From: Saccopteryx bilineata
Taxonomy: Eukaryota; Chordata; Mammalia; Chiroptera; Emballonuridae
Direction: 5' to 3'
Assembly: GCF_036850765.1 (NCBI RefSeq)
Contig: NC_089492.1
Span: 200,166,276-200,230,275 of the forward strand
Length of the DNA stretch: 64,000 nucleotides
Below the pieces are notes generated by a model. The model did no database searches and was not told where the DNA came from. It saw nothing but the letters and a program-made list of their open reading frames with translations. The first letter of the stretch is position 1. Every line of letters begins with the position of its first letter. Shown piece by piece: positions 11,066-23,322 of this stretch. Both the position numbers and the translations under genes were made by a program.

Positions 11066-12795
11066 TAGGAATTCACTTAAGCATAAAAATTCCAAAGACA
11101 GTGAGGCAACATTGTATATATATGACATTTTGAACAAAGGAGAAAAAGGGGGGGATCCTAGATTGAAATAGCTTTGTAATGAAATATTTAAAAAAGCAGC
11201 AGAGACCCCATAAATTGACTCAACTGTAAATGTGAGCTATGGCATCAAAGGGTGCAGTAAAGCAAGGTAAAAGTAAAAGTAAAATTGGTGGTTCCCTCTG
11301 AGTCAGCAGTAGGTCAAAATGTTTTTCTCTCCCCAATGTTAACTATTCTCCTTGAGTCCTCCTCCCCACACTGGTGATTTAATCTAGAGAATAAAGACTT
11401 GAGGTTAAAACTATGGAACCCACACTAAATATACTGATATCATAGTATGCCTAACCAAAGGGAAATCTTATTTTAAAATTAGATTTATAAAATAGCTCAG
11501 GTTATCTTAATATAATCCCGATTACTTTTTCTGCTGAAACATTCTTTGAATTTCTCTGAAATATAATTCTATTCCCTGTCTTCTTCAGAGAACTTGTCCA
11601 TACTGTCCTCACATCATGCACTAGATTCAAATCCTTTTATAACCCAGACAAACTCATGGGGAAATTACTTTTCTGATGACTAGAATACACTTCAAAGAAA
11701 CAAAACAAAGCTTCCTGGCACTTAGAAGAGATGTTTGCAATTTAGGAAGTCTTGCAATCAGAGTGTATGACTGCCTGTTTACTCTGTCATCTGGCAAGCT
11801 CCTTGCAACCCAGTACAATGATGGGAGGTGGGATCAAGTACAAAGAACCCAGCTGTGTGATGAACTTCAGCACACTGCTGCAGAGAAAGCCACCTTTCAG
11901 GGAGCATCAATCATCACAGTGGAGTATATTGTCATCATCACCCTTGATTTGGTTTGAAATGAGCAGAAAAGAAAAGAAAAAGAATCACCATGAAGGTTTT
12001 TTAAAATCTAATGACTGGGAGGTATACCAGCAAGTGTTCTTGGGCAGGTGGGTAAGGGAAATGGATCAGAAATCAAAATGATATGTGTGTCTTTTGACAT
12101 CACAAACCTGTTCATCTATCACGTCAGATCTTGGAGATAAACAGATCTAATGATAGTGACTGCGCAGAAACTTTATTTCTTTAATATAATCCTTTCTCCT
12201 TTTTTTCTCTCCTTTTGATTCAAACTGGCTTCACTCTGCACCCTGACCCACCCACCCTCCTTCCCCTTGCACCTCAACTCCCTGAGTCATTAACTGCTTA
12301 GGACAATGAGGTCAGCATCAAGTCCTCTTAGGAAAAAAGTCTTGGGTCTGGACTAGAGACAGACTTTCAGGAAAATTAAAGATAGCATCCAGGCCTCAGT
12401 TGTGTTTCAGCTGTAGGCCCAGAAAAGAAGGATCCTGGTAACCACAAGTTTGTGGAAGTAGACACTGAGGCCGTGGCTGACATCAGGGCGAGAAGCAAGG
12501 ATCAATGATTCCTTGCCTTAGCACCAACCAAGCAATAGAAGACACAATCCTAACCACGATGCTAACTTTGTTGACCCCTATATAACTTATCTCTTAGAAT
12601 CAAGGAGCCAGGTCTTAGAGCAACAACCTACTCTAAGGTTTGGCACCATTTCCTTAAAAATATTTATTTTCTTGGCTTCAAACTTCTGTTTGAATTTGAC
12701 TGGGCTTTGATGCGTGCAGGAGAATAAACCCCGTTAGTTTTGGTAACGAAGGCTTTTTTCATGGGTAAGGAAGGAAACAACTCTAGGGTTGTAGA
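11066..12795. other. Intergenic stretch, nothing recognised
   Basis: Short open frames here (for example 11676-11957) show no known domain, and codon use is not convincing. No repeat family could be named. Confidence 0.5.
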
Positions 12796-12797
12796 TA

Positions 12798-13394
12798 CAG
12801 TGTGTCTGTAAAGTCATGGTGCACTTTTGACTGGTCACAGGAAAGCAACAAAAGACGATAGAAATGTGAAATCTGCACCACATAAAAGGAAAACTCTCCC
12901 AGTTTCATACCTATTCAGTGCAGTTCGATGTGGGCTCACGCACAGATTTTTTAGGGCTCCTTAGGTAGCTATCCCGTATAGCCTCTACAGACTCATCACT
13001 GACTGATGGCCTACCAGAAAGGGGTTTCTCCACCAAACTGCCGGTTTCCTTCAACTGCTTATCCCACCGAGTAATGTTATTCCTATGTGGTGGCGCTTCA
13101 TTATAAACACGCCGATATTCACGTTGCACTTTGGTCGCGGATTCGAATTTAGTGAGCCACAGAACACACTGAACTTTCCTCTGTACCATCCACATCTCGA
13201 CTGGCATGGCCATGGGCTGCTCCACTGTATATGTGGTGTTACGTCATCATCTGCACATGCGCACATGCTGCCACATCATCCTACAGAAACTGGGAGTGTT
13301 TTCCTTTTATTTGGTGCAGATTTCACATTTCTATCGTCTTTTGTTGCTTTCCTGTGACCGGTCAAAAGTGCACCATGACTTTACGGACACACTG
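12798..13394 (-). mobile_element. Mariner/Tc1-type transposon, internally deleted, with ~109-bp terminal inverted repeats
   Basis: Bases 12798-12906 and 13286-13394 are inverted copies with about four mismatches, starting ACAGTGTGTC, and the element is flanked by TA on both sides (12796-12797, 13395-13396). On the minus strand a frame at 12911-13225 encodes the N-terminal DNA-binding domain of a mariner-like transposase (FESATKVQREYRRVYNEAPP, then ITRWDKQLKETGS and PLSGRPSVSDE). The catalytic DDE/D part is absent. It is 597 bp long and cannot mobilise itself. Confidence 0.9.
12911..13225 (-). pseudogene. Truncated mariner-like transposase (helix-turn-helix domain only)
   Basis: 104 residues. 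The pattern of an HTH, then RWxKQxxETGSLxxKPxSGRPxVS, then the start of a second HTH (PKKSVREPTS) is that of mariner-type DNA-binding N termini (DUF4817-like from memory). The frame ends where the internal deletion joins the right terminal repeat. Whether it is translated is unknown. Confidence 0.75.
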
Positions 13395-13594
13395 TATTGT
13401 TGAAGTAGCATTGAGCAAATAAAATTGTTTGAAAGAGAGACAATTCTGTGGGTAGCTACAGTGGGGTAAAAAGAATTGGGAACTTTGTAGCAACTCCTTA
13501 AGGAGAAAATGGGATGTCCTAAATGTAGAGATACTACAGGGTTGGGGCACCACTACTTCTAGTCTAGGCAAGAAGAATGAGTGCAATTTGAGGT

Positions 13595-13760
13595 TTCTCT
13601 GCTGCAAGTTCTAAATCTGATCCCAGCCAAATTGCTTAACCTTGACACATCAAATTTCTCTCATTTACAAAAAAATATATAATAATAATATCTGACTTCT
13701 TAGATGGTTGTAAAGAGTAAATAATACAGAGAAGGGTTTAGCATAGAGAAAGCTGCATAG
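13595..13760 (+). repeat. MIR-like SINE fragment
   Basis: Shows the MIR order: a decayed ATCCCAGC segment, AAATTGCTTAACCTTGACAC, CAAATTTCTCTCATTTAC, an AATAATAATA stretch and a TTGTAAAGAGTAAATAATAC tail. Strongly diverged. Confidence 0.55.
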
Positions 13761-13898
13761 GAAGCATGCACAAACAGAAAGGCTAGAGGGAGGAGAGAAC
13801 ACACATTTGGTGGTGGATTGGATTTGGCGCTTCAGGAGGAAGGACAGTGTTAGGCAAATGAGTTTATAAAATTTGTATTTTTTGAGTTTGTAACTTTT

Positions 13899-14440
13899 AT
13901 TGTTAAAAAATGGTGCTGGGCAGCCACGAGTGTGCTTGCCCTCAGAACAGGGCAGTGGATTACAAATTGCGAATTGCATTCCTGCTTGGGAAGGGCAAAT
14001 GTTTTGTTAATGTTTGCTGGAGGAGGGGTCTTTGTAGGCCCCAGCCAGTTTTGCAGGGAGAGCAGCGAGACTACAGATACAGAGTACTGAAGAAGAAGAA
14101 GCCAGTTTTTGCAGAGAGAGAAGAAGGTGTGCAGATGGGGAACCAGAGGTGAGGGGCTTTGCAAGCTCTGCTGAGACTGGTGTGGCCTTTGATTCTAGGA
14201 GGAACTGGAGAGGATTCTCCTGGTTGTGGAATCAGAGAATGTGTCAGGGTTTTGGGAGCCCTGAATAAAAGGAAGTATTTTCCCTGCCTGTTTGCTCACC
14301 AGCTGGTGCAAGACTTTAATAAAGGAATGGCCCACTATTTTTTGGCTCCACTTTTTCTTTACCGTCTGTCCTAATTCAATGAGAACTTGCATGGCCATGA
14401 CAGCAGTGGCCACTGGCCTTGCAGACAGCAACTAGAACAT
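13899..14440 (+). other. Possible solo LTR of an endogenous retrovirus-like element
   Basis: A ~540-bp block begins TGTTAAAAAATGG and has two AATAAA signals (about 14263-14270 and 14319-14325) around CCTGCCTGTTTGCTCACC, an arrangement resembling an LTR U3-R-U5. There are no flanking internal genes, and I could not find a convincing target-site duplication. The identity is tentative; it could be another repeat or unique DNA. Confidence 0.35.
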
Positions 14441-14876
14441 GCCTATCTCTCCAGCCTCAGAGCCAAGTCTTAGTGCTGCTATATTTTACCCTCTGCCAGT
14501 TCTCCCTTGTTTATCCATTATTGACTAGATCAATTATTTTCCACATCGTTGCTGTGGAAGGACCAAATTTTCAATTTATGGCCAACTGATACCTTTTTAT
14601 TAAAATGCAAAAAAAAATTGTTAGAAAAGAACAAACCAAAAGACATAATATAAAGGCCTATGGGACACATGCTTGAATGTTACAGTAATGCAAATTGCTC
14701 TAAAGCTTCTAAATATTTACTCTAGTTTTCTGCTTCTCTGGCCATGATAACAGTCAGCAATTGGTACCCGCATGTGGTTCTTGCTTGAGGAGCACTGATA
14801 TAACTTCTCTATAACTTCTACTCATATATTGGATCATGTTATTTTTGTTGTTCTAGTTATTTTGCATTTACCAGTT
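14441..14876. other. Intergenic stretch, nothing recognised
   Basis: No coding frame or clear repeat. Confidence 0.45.
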
Positions 14877-15557
14877 GATTTTTTTGTAATTTTATTTAGA
14901 GAATTAAATTTAATGGGGTGATATTGATCAATAAGAGTACAGAGGTTTCTGGTTAACTTTTCCAAAACATTTGAACCATTGATTGTGTTGTGTGCTCATC
15001 GCCCAAAGCCAAATCATTTTCTGTCACTATATATTTGGCCTTCTTTACTCCCGCCCCTCAACCACTTTCTTTCCCATTCCCTTCCCCCTAGTAATCACTT
15101 CTTCATTTTTATCTATATCCATGAGTCTCATTTTTATATCCCATCTATATGTGAAATCATATAGCTCTCAGCTTTTTCTGGTTTACTTATTTCACTCAGT
15201 ATAATGTTCTCAAGGTCCATTCATGTTGTCGTAAATGGCTATATGTCATCATTTCTTATGGCTGAATAGTATTCCATTGAATATATGTACCACATCTTTT
15301 TTATCCAATCTTCTATTGAGGTACACTTGGTTGTTTCCATGTCTTGGTCACTGTGAATAATGAATATGGGGTGGAGGGCATGTGTCTTTGTGTACCAGTG
15401 TTTTTGAGTTTGGGGGGTATATTCCCAGTAGAGGTATTGCTGGGTCATATGGTAGCTTTATTCTTAAGGGGTTTTTGGGTTTTTTTTAAATTTTTATTAT
15501 TTTTATTCTTAAGTTTTTGAGGAACCACCATACTTTCTTCATAATGGCTGTACCAGA
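14877..15557 (-). mobile_element. 5'-truncated L1, minus strand (older copy)
   Basis: Starts with the reversed 3' UTR (TTAATGGGGTGATATTGATC) and continues into ORF2 C-terminal code. The minus frame 15239-15448 reads [20 protein letters not shown]. It is diverged and carries stops compared with the young L1s. Confidence 0.85.
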
Positions 15558-18500
15558 GACCGTCATCGTTATGATCTTAATTGAGATAGATGTCCCTTAC
15601 CCTGAGAAGTCTTCCTCAGTCTTCCCAAGATGACACTGGCCAAGTATCATGTTTGCTTCTTTTGCACACTGTGCTGCTCCCACACTTACAGAGATTATGT
15701 CTTATTTACATTCTTCTTTCCATTGCTAACAAAACCTGATGCACAGTGGATATATATAATAAATAGAAAAAGGAGGTGTTTTTTTTTCAAATAAGGAGAG
15801 AATTTACATGCATGTTTTCAACTCCATCATTACCTAAACTTGGAATAGGATCAGTCCTGGCATCAAATTGACTTTAAAAAAAAATTGCTCCCTTGAAATA
15901 ACTACATCATTGGTAAGGAAATGAAATTAACAAACAACAGTATATTTAGGTCCGAGGCAAGCCTTATTTACAGAACTTACTTATCAAGTGTAGTTTATAA
16001 TATTTACAAGCTTCAGGAGGAAATTTGAAGGTTTAATTTGTATCTCTTCCTTAGAGGTAGATATATAAATTTTTTGAAGCTTTCCTACCTTTAAAATATA
16101 TCATTTTAGAAGACTTGTCTCTGACAGGTCATGATTCTGATGATTCACAGAAGACTTACTAAAAGTATAAATTTATGTTTGCAACAATTTCTCCAAAACC
16201 AGAAAGGGATAAGGAAATACTAGTAACTGCCTCACCAAGGCAAACAGATAAAAAATTTTTATCACCAAACAGATAAAATTTTAAGAAGGACTTCTTTTAT
16301 TTTCCCCTTAGGTATAAAGGGAAAATGTGAAAATATGGTTTCTATTTTATGGAGACTTTACACATCTTCACGGAGAGAAGAAAGTGCTGATCCCCATTTA
16401 GTAGTTTGGTTGGTCAAAGGAAGAGAAAACACTTCTTGTCTGAAAAGTGTCTAAATTTCTTTTCTCCTTATGGATGCACATCAGTTATTCCTTAATAATT
16501 CAGACAAAAATCAATGTTTAAGAAGTGCCCATGTGCAAAGCACAGAGTACCTTGCTCTTTGACTTTGCTCTGAGGAGAGAAATGGCTTTTCTCCTCTCCT
16601 CCTGAGGTGGCTCTCAGCCCCCACCCCACTGTTCTTGTCAGGCACAGTCCACACCTGCCAGCCATGAGCTTCCTGCCATTCTCCCAACTTCCCATTTGCA
16701 AACAGAAGACTAAGGACTGAGGCTGTCTTTATGATGTAAAACATCTTGATATAAACTAAGAAGTCTCCTATCACCAATGGGAAATTAGTCCACAGTCCAG
16801 TATCATAGATCCAGTGAAGTAGAGACCTACCTGTGAGGCAGAAACCTTCAGGATGGTGGAATTCAAGCCAGGCATCTGGACCTCAAATGTGCACAATGTA
16901 TAACATGTAGCTTGAACACACAGCCTTTCTTTCTCATAGGTAACACTATTTCTAAATGTGTGTGCATTATTATGCTTAATAAAATCAACATTTTAAAAAG
17001 AATTATTGAAGACATCTCATATTTTTTACCTTATTGTTTTTTCCTTCATCAACAGATAATTAAAGTATCACTGCTAATATTACATGTGGATTCATGAAAA
17101 ACACAGATTATGAAGGGCTCCTGAGTCTATACAGGAGTAGAAATGGAGATGTGCAAGGCAGGGAGCTTCTGGAAACTCCAAGGAAGATCTGTGTGCCTCT
17201 TCACAACAGAGAAGACAGGTTGCGGACAAAAAGCTGGTGGGAGTCTTCAGGGATACAAAATAGTGTGTGACCCTGTGACCCTGTTTCTGTATTGCTGTAT
17301 TGTGAGTGATGAGGTATATAAAGGTCCTATGTTCTCAAACATCTTCCACATACTCCATCTTCTATACTCTACATTCCCATAATATGGAAAGCTTGCTCTA
17401 CACTATGAAGAATCCTGGTTTGAAATAAAATCAGACTAGCTTAACGCCATTCAGAAGTAATACATCTCTTGTTTTCTCCTCTTGAAGAAACATCGTGGTT
17501 ATGATAAAAGTTGAAAAGGCATGAGGGACAAAGAATCTGGAAGGTGAGGGGAGTCCCATGGAGGAGAGGACAGTTGTAGCTTCTCAGTGTTCCATCAGGG
17601 CATCTGGATATGAGGCATAACTGCTCTGTGTCAACGTGGAGTGGGAGTGTCATGTAAGGGCGGGCACTTGTCTGTAGTCTGACACCACCCAGCAGATCAT
17701 CACTGGGAGAGATTGTGGGCCGAGATAAAGATAGATATTTAACCAGGCAGGAGAGACCCAAATGCCAAGATAGTTATGTTTGAGGCAAAGATTGGTTCTC
17801 GAACTCTCAGGCAGTCCTCACAGTTAACACAAAAGTAGAAACACGAAGTGTGTGGAACTGTGGTACTCTGTGGGCTTCAATTCAACATCTAAAAAGTCTG
17901 TTTTGTGAGATCAAAAGCTCTTACCACCAAACAGTCTTGTAAGGACTGATATCTAAACACCAGGAAGGGAACACACACAAGACTTCAATATCACAGAAAT
18001 GAGAACCAAGCGATATCATGTATCCAAGTGGTTGCAGGTGAGACATGCAGAAAAGACCCTCAAGTACTAATATGGGAACACATTAGTCAGTACTTCAGCA
18101 TCAGGTCTGGGAGGAAGATCAGAAGTAAGCTTTGGAGTGGTACTGATGGAAAAAGGTGGGGTGAGTAGGTAAAGACAGTTTCAGCACAGTAAGTACTGCT
18201 CAATCTGCAGCTGAGTGTGTTCACAATGCCATTGACATCACTCCACGTTATGACAATTAACTAAGAAGGGTTTGGGGCAGGGAGGTTGGTATGGATGCCT
18301 TCAAGAGAAGGAAGTCTCCTGATCTTCAACCAACCTATGGGAAAATGACCAGGTTTGGTCTACGTACTTTTGCCTCTTTAGTGTAGAAAAATAAAACTGT
18401 CCTTGTGTCCCATTATAAGTTAGAGGAGCTGGGAAATAAATTCTGGGGCCAAAATCAAAAATGTATATTTGCTATGGTTGTTTCCTTGGTGAATAATAGC

Positions 18501-18874
18501 TCTCAGAGACCTCATAGGAAGGAGGGAGCAATTAGATCACAGTAAAATCAGGAATTCCTGGGTCTTCTCATCATAATGTCATCACGAGACATCTCCTCAC
18601 TACAATCTCAAATTTAAAACTTATGATAGATGAGGAAGGCAGGATAGTCTGAAACATTCCCTGGCATCAGAGAAAAAGATCTGGGATATACAGATAGCTG
18701 GATAGACCTTGATTTTCACCAATGGTTGAAGTGGCCTCAAGGGAAGATCTTCAACCTTCCTACCCATCCTGATGGAATAAAATGTACAAGAAGTAGCAAG
18801 AGAAGTAGAAAAGGCCTCACCAATTGCATATTATCAAGTCTAAATCCCAAAATACTGATTAAAAACTGACACTT
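15558..18874. other. Intergenic stretch, nothing recognised
   Basis: About 3.3 kb without a supportable exon or named repeat. Small frames are below what chance gives in DNA of this composition. Ancient repeats too decayed to name may be present. Confidence 0.45.
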
Positions 18875-18875
18875 G

Positions 18876-19059
18876 CCTGATCTGTGGTGGTGCAGTGGAT
18901 AAAGTGTTAACCTAGAATACTGAGGTCGCCAGTTCAAAACCCTGGGCTTGTTCAGTCAAAGCACAAGCAAAAATTAACTACTCTGAGTTGATGCTTCCTG
19001 TTTCTATCCTTTCCTAAATCCACCTCTCTCCTCTCTCTAAATCAACTTTTAAAAAAGTG
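18876..19059 (+). mobile_element. Short tRNA-derived SINE (GCCTGATCTGTGGTGGTGCAG type)
   Basis: The tRNA-like head GGTGCAGTGGATAAAGTG has a B-box-like GCCAGTTCAAAACC. It continues into TTGATGCTTCCTG and a CT-rich then A-rich tail. The same type as 27549 and 60174, but older. Confidence 0.8.
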
Positions 19060-19430
19060 AAAAGAAGCTGACCCTTACAGGTCACTTTTCTTCTGCCCTG
19101 TGGGTAGATTCCTGAAAAGAGGTGGGGAAGGGTGACAAGGAGGCAGGTTGGAGCTACATCAGAGCATAAAACTTGCCATTCCTGTTCAACTGTTCTATCC
19201 CCAGAACTAAACTCAGATTCTGACTTATGGGAGGCCCATAATGAATTTTTGTTGCGTTTTAAATGAACAATCTATTTTTCCTGGAGATTGACAGGAACCT
19301 CTGAAGACAGGTTTACTTGAATTTTGGCTAAACGGCTTCTGTACATCCTTACTTGACTCTTTCCATTACCAGCATGAGTCAGGTTATTCATTTGTATTAG
19401 ATTCAATGAAATAACATAGCTTAAGATTAT

Positions 19431-20600
19431 TATCTCCACCACCTCACACTTGTTAGATTAGCTATTATCAACAAGACAGGTAATAACAAGTGCTGAAGAG
19501 GCTGTGGAGAAAAAGGAACCCTCATTCACTGTTGGTGGGAATGTAAATTAGTATAGTCATTATGGAAGAAAGTATGGTGGCTCCTCGAAAAATTAACAAT
19601 AGAACTACCATATGACCCAACAATCCCTCTACTGGGTATATATCCCCAAAACTTGAAAACATGGGTATGTAAAGACACATGTATCCCCATGTTCATCGCA
19701 GCATTGTTCACGGTGGCCAAGACATGGAAACAGCTGTAATGCCCTTACAATAGAGGAGTGGATAAAGAAGATGTGGTACATATATACAATGGAACCTACT
19801 CAGCCCTAAGAAATGATGACATAGTATCATTTACGACAACATGGATGGACCTTGATAACATTATACTGAGTGAAATTAGTAAATCAGAAAAAGCTAAGTG
19901 GCCCTGGCCGGTTGGCTCAGCGGTAGAGCATCGGCCTGGCGTGCAGGGGACCCGGGTTCGATTCCCGGCCAGGGCACATAGGAGAAGCGCCCATTTGCTT
20001 CTCCACCCCCCCTCCTTCCTCTCTGTCTCTCTCTTTCCCTCCCACAGCCAAGGCTCCATTGGAGCAAAGATGGCCCAGACGCTGGGGATAGCTCCTTGGC
20101 CTCTGCCCCAGGCGCTAGAGTGGCTCTGGTTGCGGCAGAGCGACACCCCGGAGGGGCTGAGCATTGCCCCCTGGTGGGCAGAGCGTCGCCCCTGGTGGGC
20201 ATGCCGGGTGGATCCCGGTCGGGCGCATGCAGGAGTCTGTCTGACTGTCTCTCCCCGTTTCCAGCTTCAGAAAAAAAAGGAAAAAAAAAAAAAAGAAAAA
20301 GCTAAGAACTGTATGATTCCATACCTAGGTGGGACACAAAATTGAGACTCATGGACATAGATAAAAGTGCAGTGGTTACAAGGAGGAAAGAAAGGGTGGA
20401 GAGAGAAGGGGATGGGGGTAGGGGAGGGGCTTAAAGAGAAACAAAATATAGAGTGACAGAAGATGATTTGACTTTGGGTGATGGGCATACAGCATAATCA
20501 ACTGTCCAAACAATGTGGAGATGTTTTCTCTAACTCTATGTACTCTGGTTGACCAGTATCACCCTGTTAAATTTAACTGTCTAAATAAAAATATCAAAGA
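19431..20600 (+). mobile_element. 5'-truncated L1 3' end, split by a SINE
   Basis: L1 ORF2 C-terminal code (GAGGCTGTGGAGAAAAAGGA and onward) and 3' UTR run up to an AAATAAAAATATC tail. The young SINE at 19899-20293 interrupts it. Confidence 0.88.
19899..20293 (+). mobile_element. Young long tRNA-derived SINE (rhinolophoid-bat-like)
   Basis: About 390 bp: head GGCCGGTTGGCTCAGCGG, B box GGTTCGATTCC at 19955-19965, a CT-rich middle, a GGCTCCATTGGAGCAAAG block, and a GGATCCCGGTCGGGCGCATG block before the A tail. A 13-bp duplication AGAAAAAGCTAAG flanks it (19886-19898 and 20294-20306). CpGs are largely preserved, a sign of youth. Confidence 0.93.
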
Positions 20601-23023
20601 AAAAAATTATCTTTGGGGAGATTCTGAACAAAGCCAATGGGAAAATCTTTCTCTTTTATATGTAAGCACATCTGTTGCTACCCTTCCTCAGAAAGCTAGC
20701 AGATGTCAAAACCCATGTCACACTCATATTTTCCATACAAGGTGTGTTTGTACAATAATGCCTAAAGGCACATATAAAAAAACATTTTCATTATATAATA
20801 CAAAATAATCATTTATATTTATCTTTTTTAAGGAATAAAAAAGATTCATGTCATAGTCATCTCTGTTATCAGACACAAGTACTCTGCTGCTGTTCGATTT
20901 ATGAGATAGCTTTCTCTTTTATTTCCTTTCACTTCTTTTTTATATTTCTTATTCATTTTCATGTTCTCCCTCTTCTTTTCATTTGTTTTTCTTTCTTCAT
21001 CTTTTCTATCCTAGTTTTCTTTCCTTTTACATTTATGTATGTTCTAGAATTCTCCAACTTTTGCTCCCCACCTCCATAAACACTTATGCAGAACTCAGCC
21101 ATACAAGGGGACTCACAGCTTTATGAGCCTGTTTAAGAGATCCTCTTCCTATGAAGGGAAAGGAATTCTCTCCCTGAGATTATGCCTACATAGTTATTTG
21201 TTTATCCTCTGATTCTTACCAGTAGAATGAAAAGCTACATGAGAGCAGTTTCTTGACAATGTATGGCCATTGAAATAATATTTGTTAAATAAATGACTAG
21301 ATACTGAATATCGACATAGGTAGAAACGGTATGTTTTACGATTTATATAAACAGATGTGGTCTTTCTGCATTTGTATCATCAGAAAGTGGTCATACCTCA
21401 CAACTTTGCAAAGACTCCACTGAACATCCTGAAAGCATAAGTGTTTCCTTTCCACCCCAGAGGACTTGTTCAGGTTACTCCAAATCCACAACTTGTGTTG
21501 TGCCAGGCTATGACTATTTATCTCTGTGATGAATACTTAATGCAAATGGCAAGATGTCCTGAGGGAGGCTGGCATCCTTACCCACTGAGAAGGCCAGGAA
21601 GCAGTGTGTGAAGCACTGATGTCATTAACATAAATGAAAATTAACGTTTTTCATCAAGGTCTAATAGTATCTCACCAAGTAGGCCAACTGCTGTTCCACC
21701 TGTTTATAGAAACACATTTCTAATCAGTTATAAAATCTTGTTAATATCTGTGTTTCTCCATATTTGCTTTTAAGCCTTCTGAGAGCATTAGATTAGACTC
21801 AATTAGTAAATTTAATGGGTGCAAAAATATTGAATATTTTAATTAAATGAAAAATACCTGCTGTGTGAGAAATAGCATGTCTATCTGGAGCCCATTTCTT
21901 TAGCACAAACTGTTGGCTCCATGTCTTGAAAGTTAATCACAACTTTATTGTAATCCAAAGCACTAAGGTTGATTTTGTTTTGCATTTTTGAAAATTGTTA
22001 GAATACTTTATATTAATTTCTTTAGTGATGAAGCGACATCCAGAAGGTAATGATTTAATTTGTGAATTTGGATTTTATTTTTTCTCTTATAGAAGCAATA
22101 AAAGAAAAGTTGCTACATCAGAAATGTTTTCTATCATATAAATAGTTTTCATACAAATAAAACAGCAAAATGTAAACATGCAGCAATAACAAAACAGTCA
22201 TGACAGCCTTACACACTCTCAGCTCTGTAATCCACCACTACAGTTAGCTCTGTTTTATTATTATGTTTGTGGTCCTCGTATAATGGAATGCCAGTAGAAT
22301 CTTAGCTCTCTGTGATTTAGATGCCAGCTTTATTCTTGACAATAAAGCAAGAGAACCTGACACAAGTAATAAGAAACACAATTTCTTTACTGGCTGCTGT
22401 TTATATGTTGAAAGTTAGACAGGTAGAGGTTTTCAACCATAACCAAGCTTCATGAAGTTGGTAACTGGTAATCTCAAATCTTTCCATGGGTCAAAACAGT
22501 GGGCGGCCAGACAGGTGAGATTTGACAGGTAAAAATTCTTGTAAAATATATAACCATGAAAAGATACTTCAGTGATCAAATTCAAGACAAAATTAAATGT
22601 CATAAGACAAAAGTAATGATTTTTTCTCATTGTCTCAGACCATCTCCCCTTCCTGCTCAAGCCTATGATTCTTATAGGGAGGAGAGGGCTTTTTTTCTAC
22701 AATTATCATGGTAGTTTTGGTGCCCTCAGACTTTGTCCATTTATGTTTCTTGCTTTTGGTGCTGGAGACCCTGTCCATTCATCCTTCTAGCTTTCGGAGC
22801 ACTCGGTGTAAGGCCCTCTCCCTGCAGCCACCTTGGTCAATGAGGGAGACTCCCTGGCGCTAGGGTAACATTAGAACTCCATCAGTGGTGACGTTTGAGC
22901 TCTTTAGGCTTCTGATACCAGAAGTCCTATTCCCCCAGAGCTTTGTGTTTCCACTACCAAGATACTTCTTTTACTTCTGTACCTTTTAAAGTTATAATAT
23001 TTTCCACTGCAATCCATTAAACT
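20601..23023. other. Intergenic stretch, nothing recognised
   Basis: AT-rich DNA. Homeodomain-like ATTA motifs are common near 21760-22120, but without alignment no regulatory role can be claimed. Confidence 0.45.
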
Positions 23024-23031
23024 CTTTACAT

Positions 23032-23314
23032 CAGAGGTCCCCAACCCCCAGGCCGCAGACCGGGCATTTGGTACCAATCTGCAGAGAAAGAGTAAATAAC
23101 TTATATTATTTCTGTTTTATTTATATTTAAGTCTGAACAATGTTTTATTTTTAAAAAATGACCAGATTCCCTCTGTTACATCCATCTAAGACTCACTCTT
23201 GATGCTTGTCTCGGTCACGTGATACATGTATCCGTCCCACCCTAAAGGCCGGTCTGTGAAAATATTTTCTGACATTAAACCGGTCCGTGGCCCAAAAAAG
23301 GTTGGGGACCACTG
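23032..23314. mobile_element. Nonautonomous hAT-type MITE with 8-bp duplication
   Basis: Terminal repeats CAGAGGTCCCCAACC and GGTTGGGGACCACTG are inverted. The 8-bp target duplication CTTTACAT occurs at 23024-23031 and 23315-23322, the hAT hallmark. 283 bp, noncoding. Confidence 0.9.
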
Positions 23315-23322
23315 CTTTACAT

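Noticed and set aside
11676..12081. Possible small gene (93 and 109 codons, overlapping)
   Set aside because: Two overlapping frames with no recognisable domain, no splice or promoter signals I can support and no second exon.
19899..19975. tRNA gene-like sequences with A and B boxes
   Set aside because: They are the heads of SINEs followed by SINE bodies and A tails, and the cloverleaf is not maintained. The same holds at 26968, 27549, 40917 and 53706.
20096..20345. Frames over SINEs (also 40869-41311, 52398-52790, 53702-54017)
   Set aside because: Open frames appear in several phases of each SINE copy and reflect GC/CT content, not coding.
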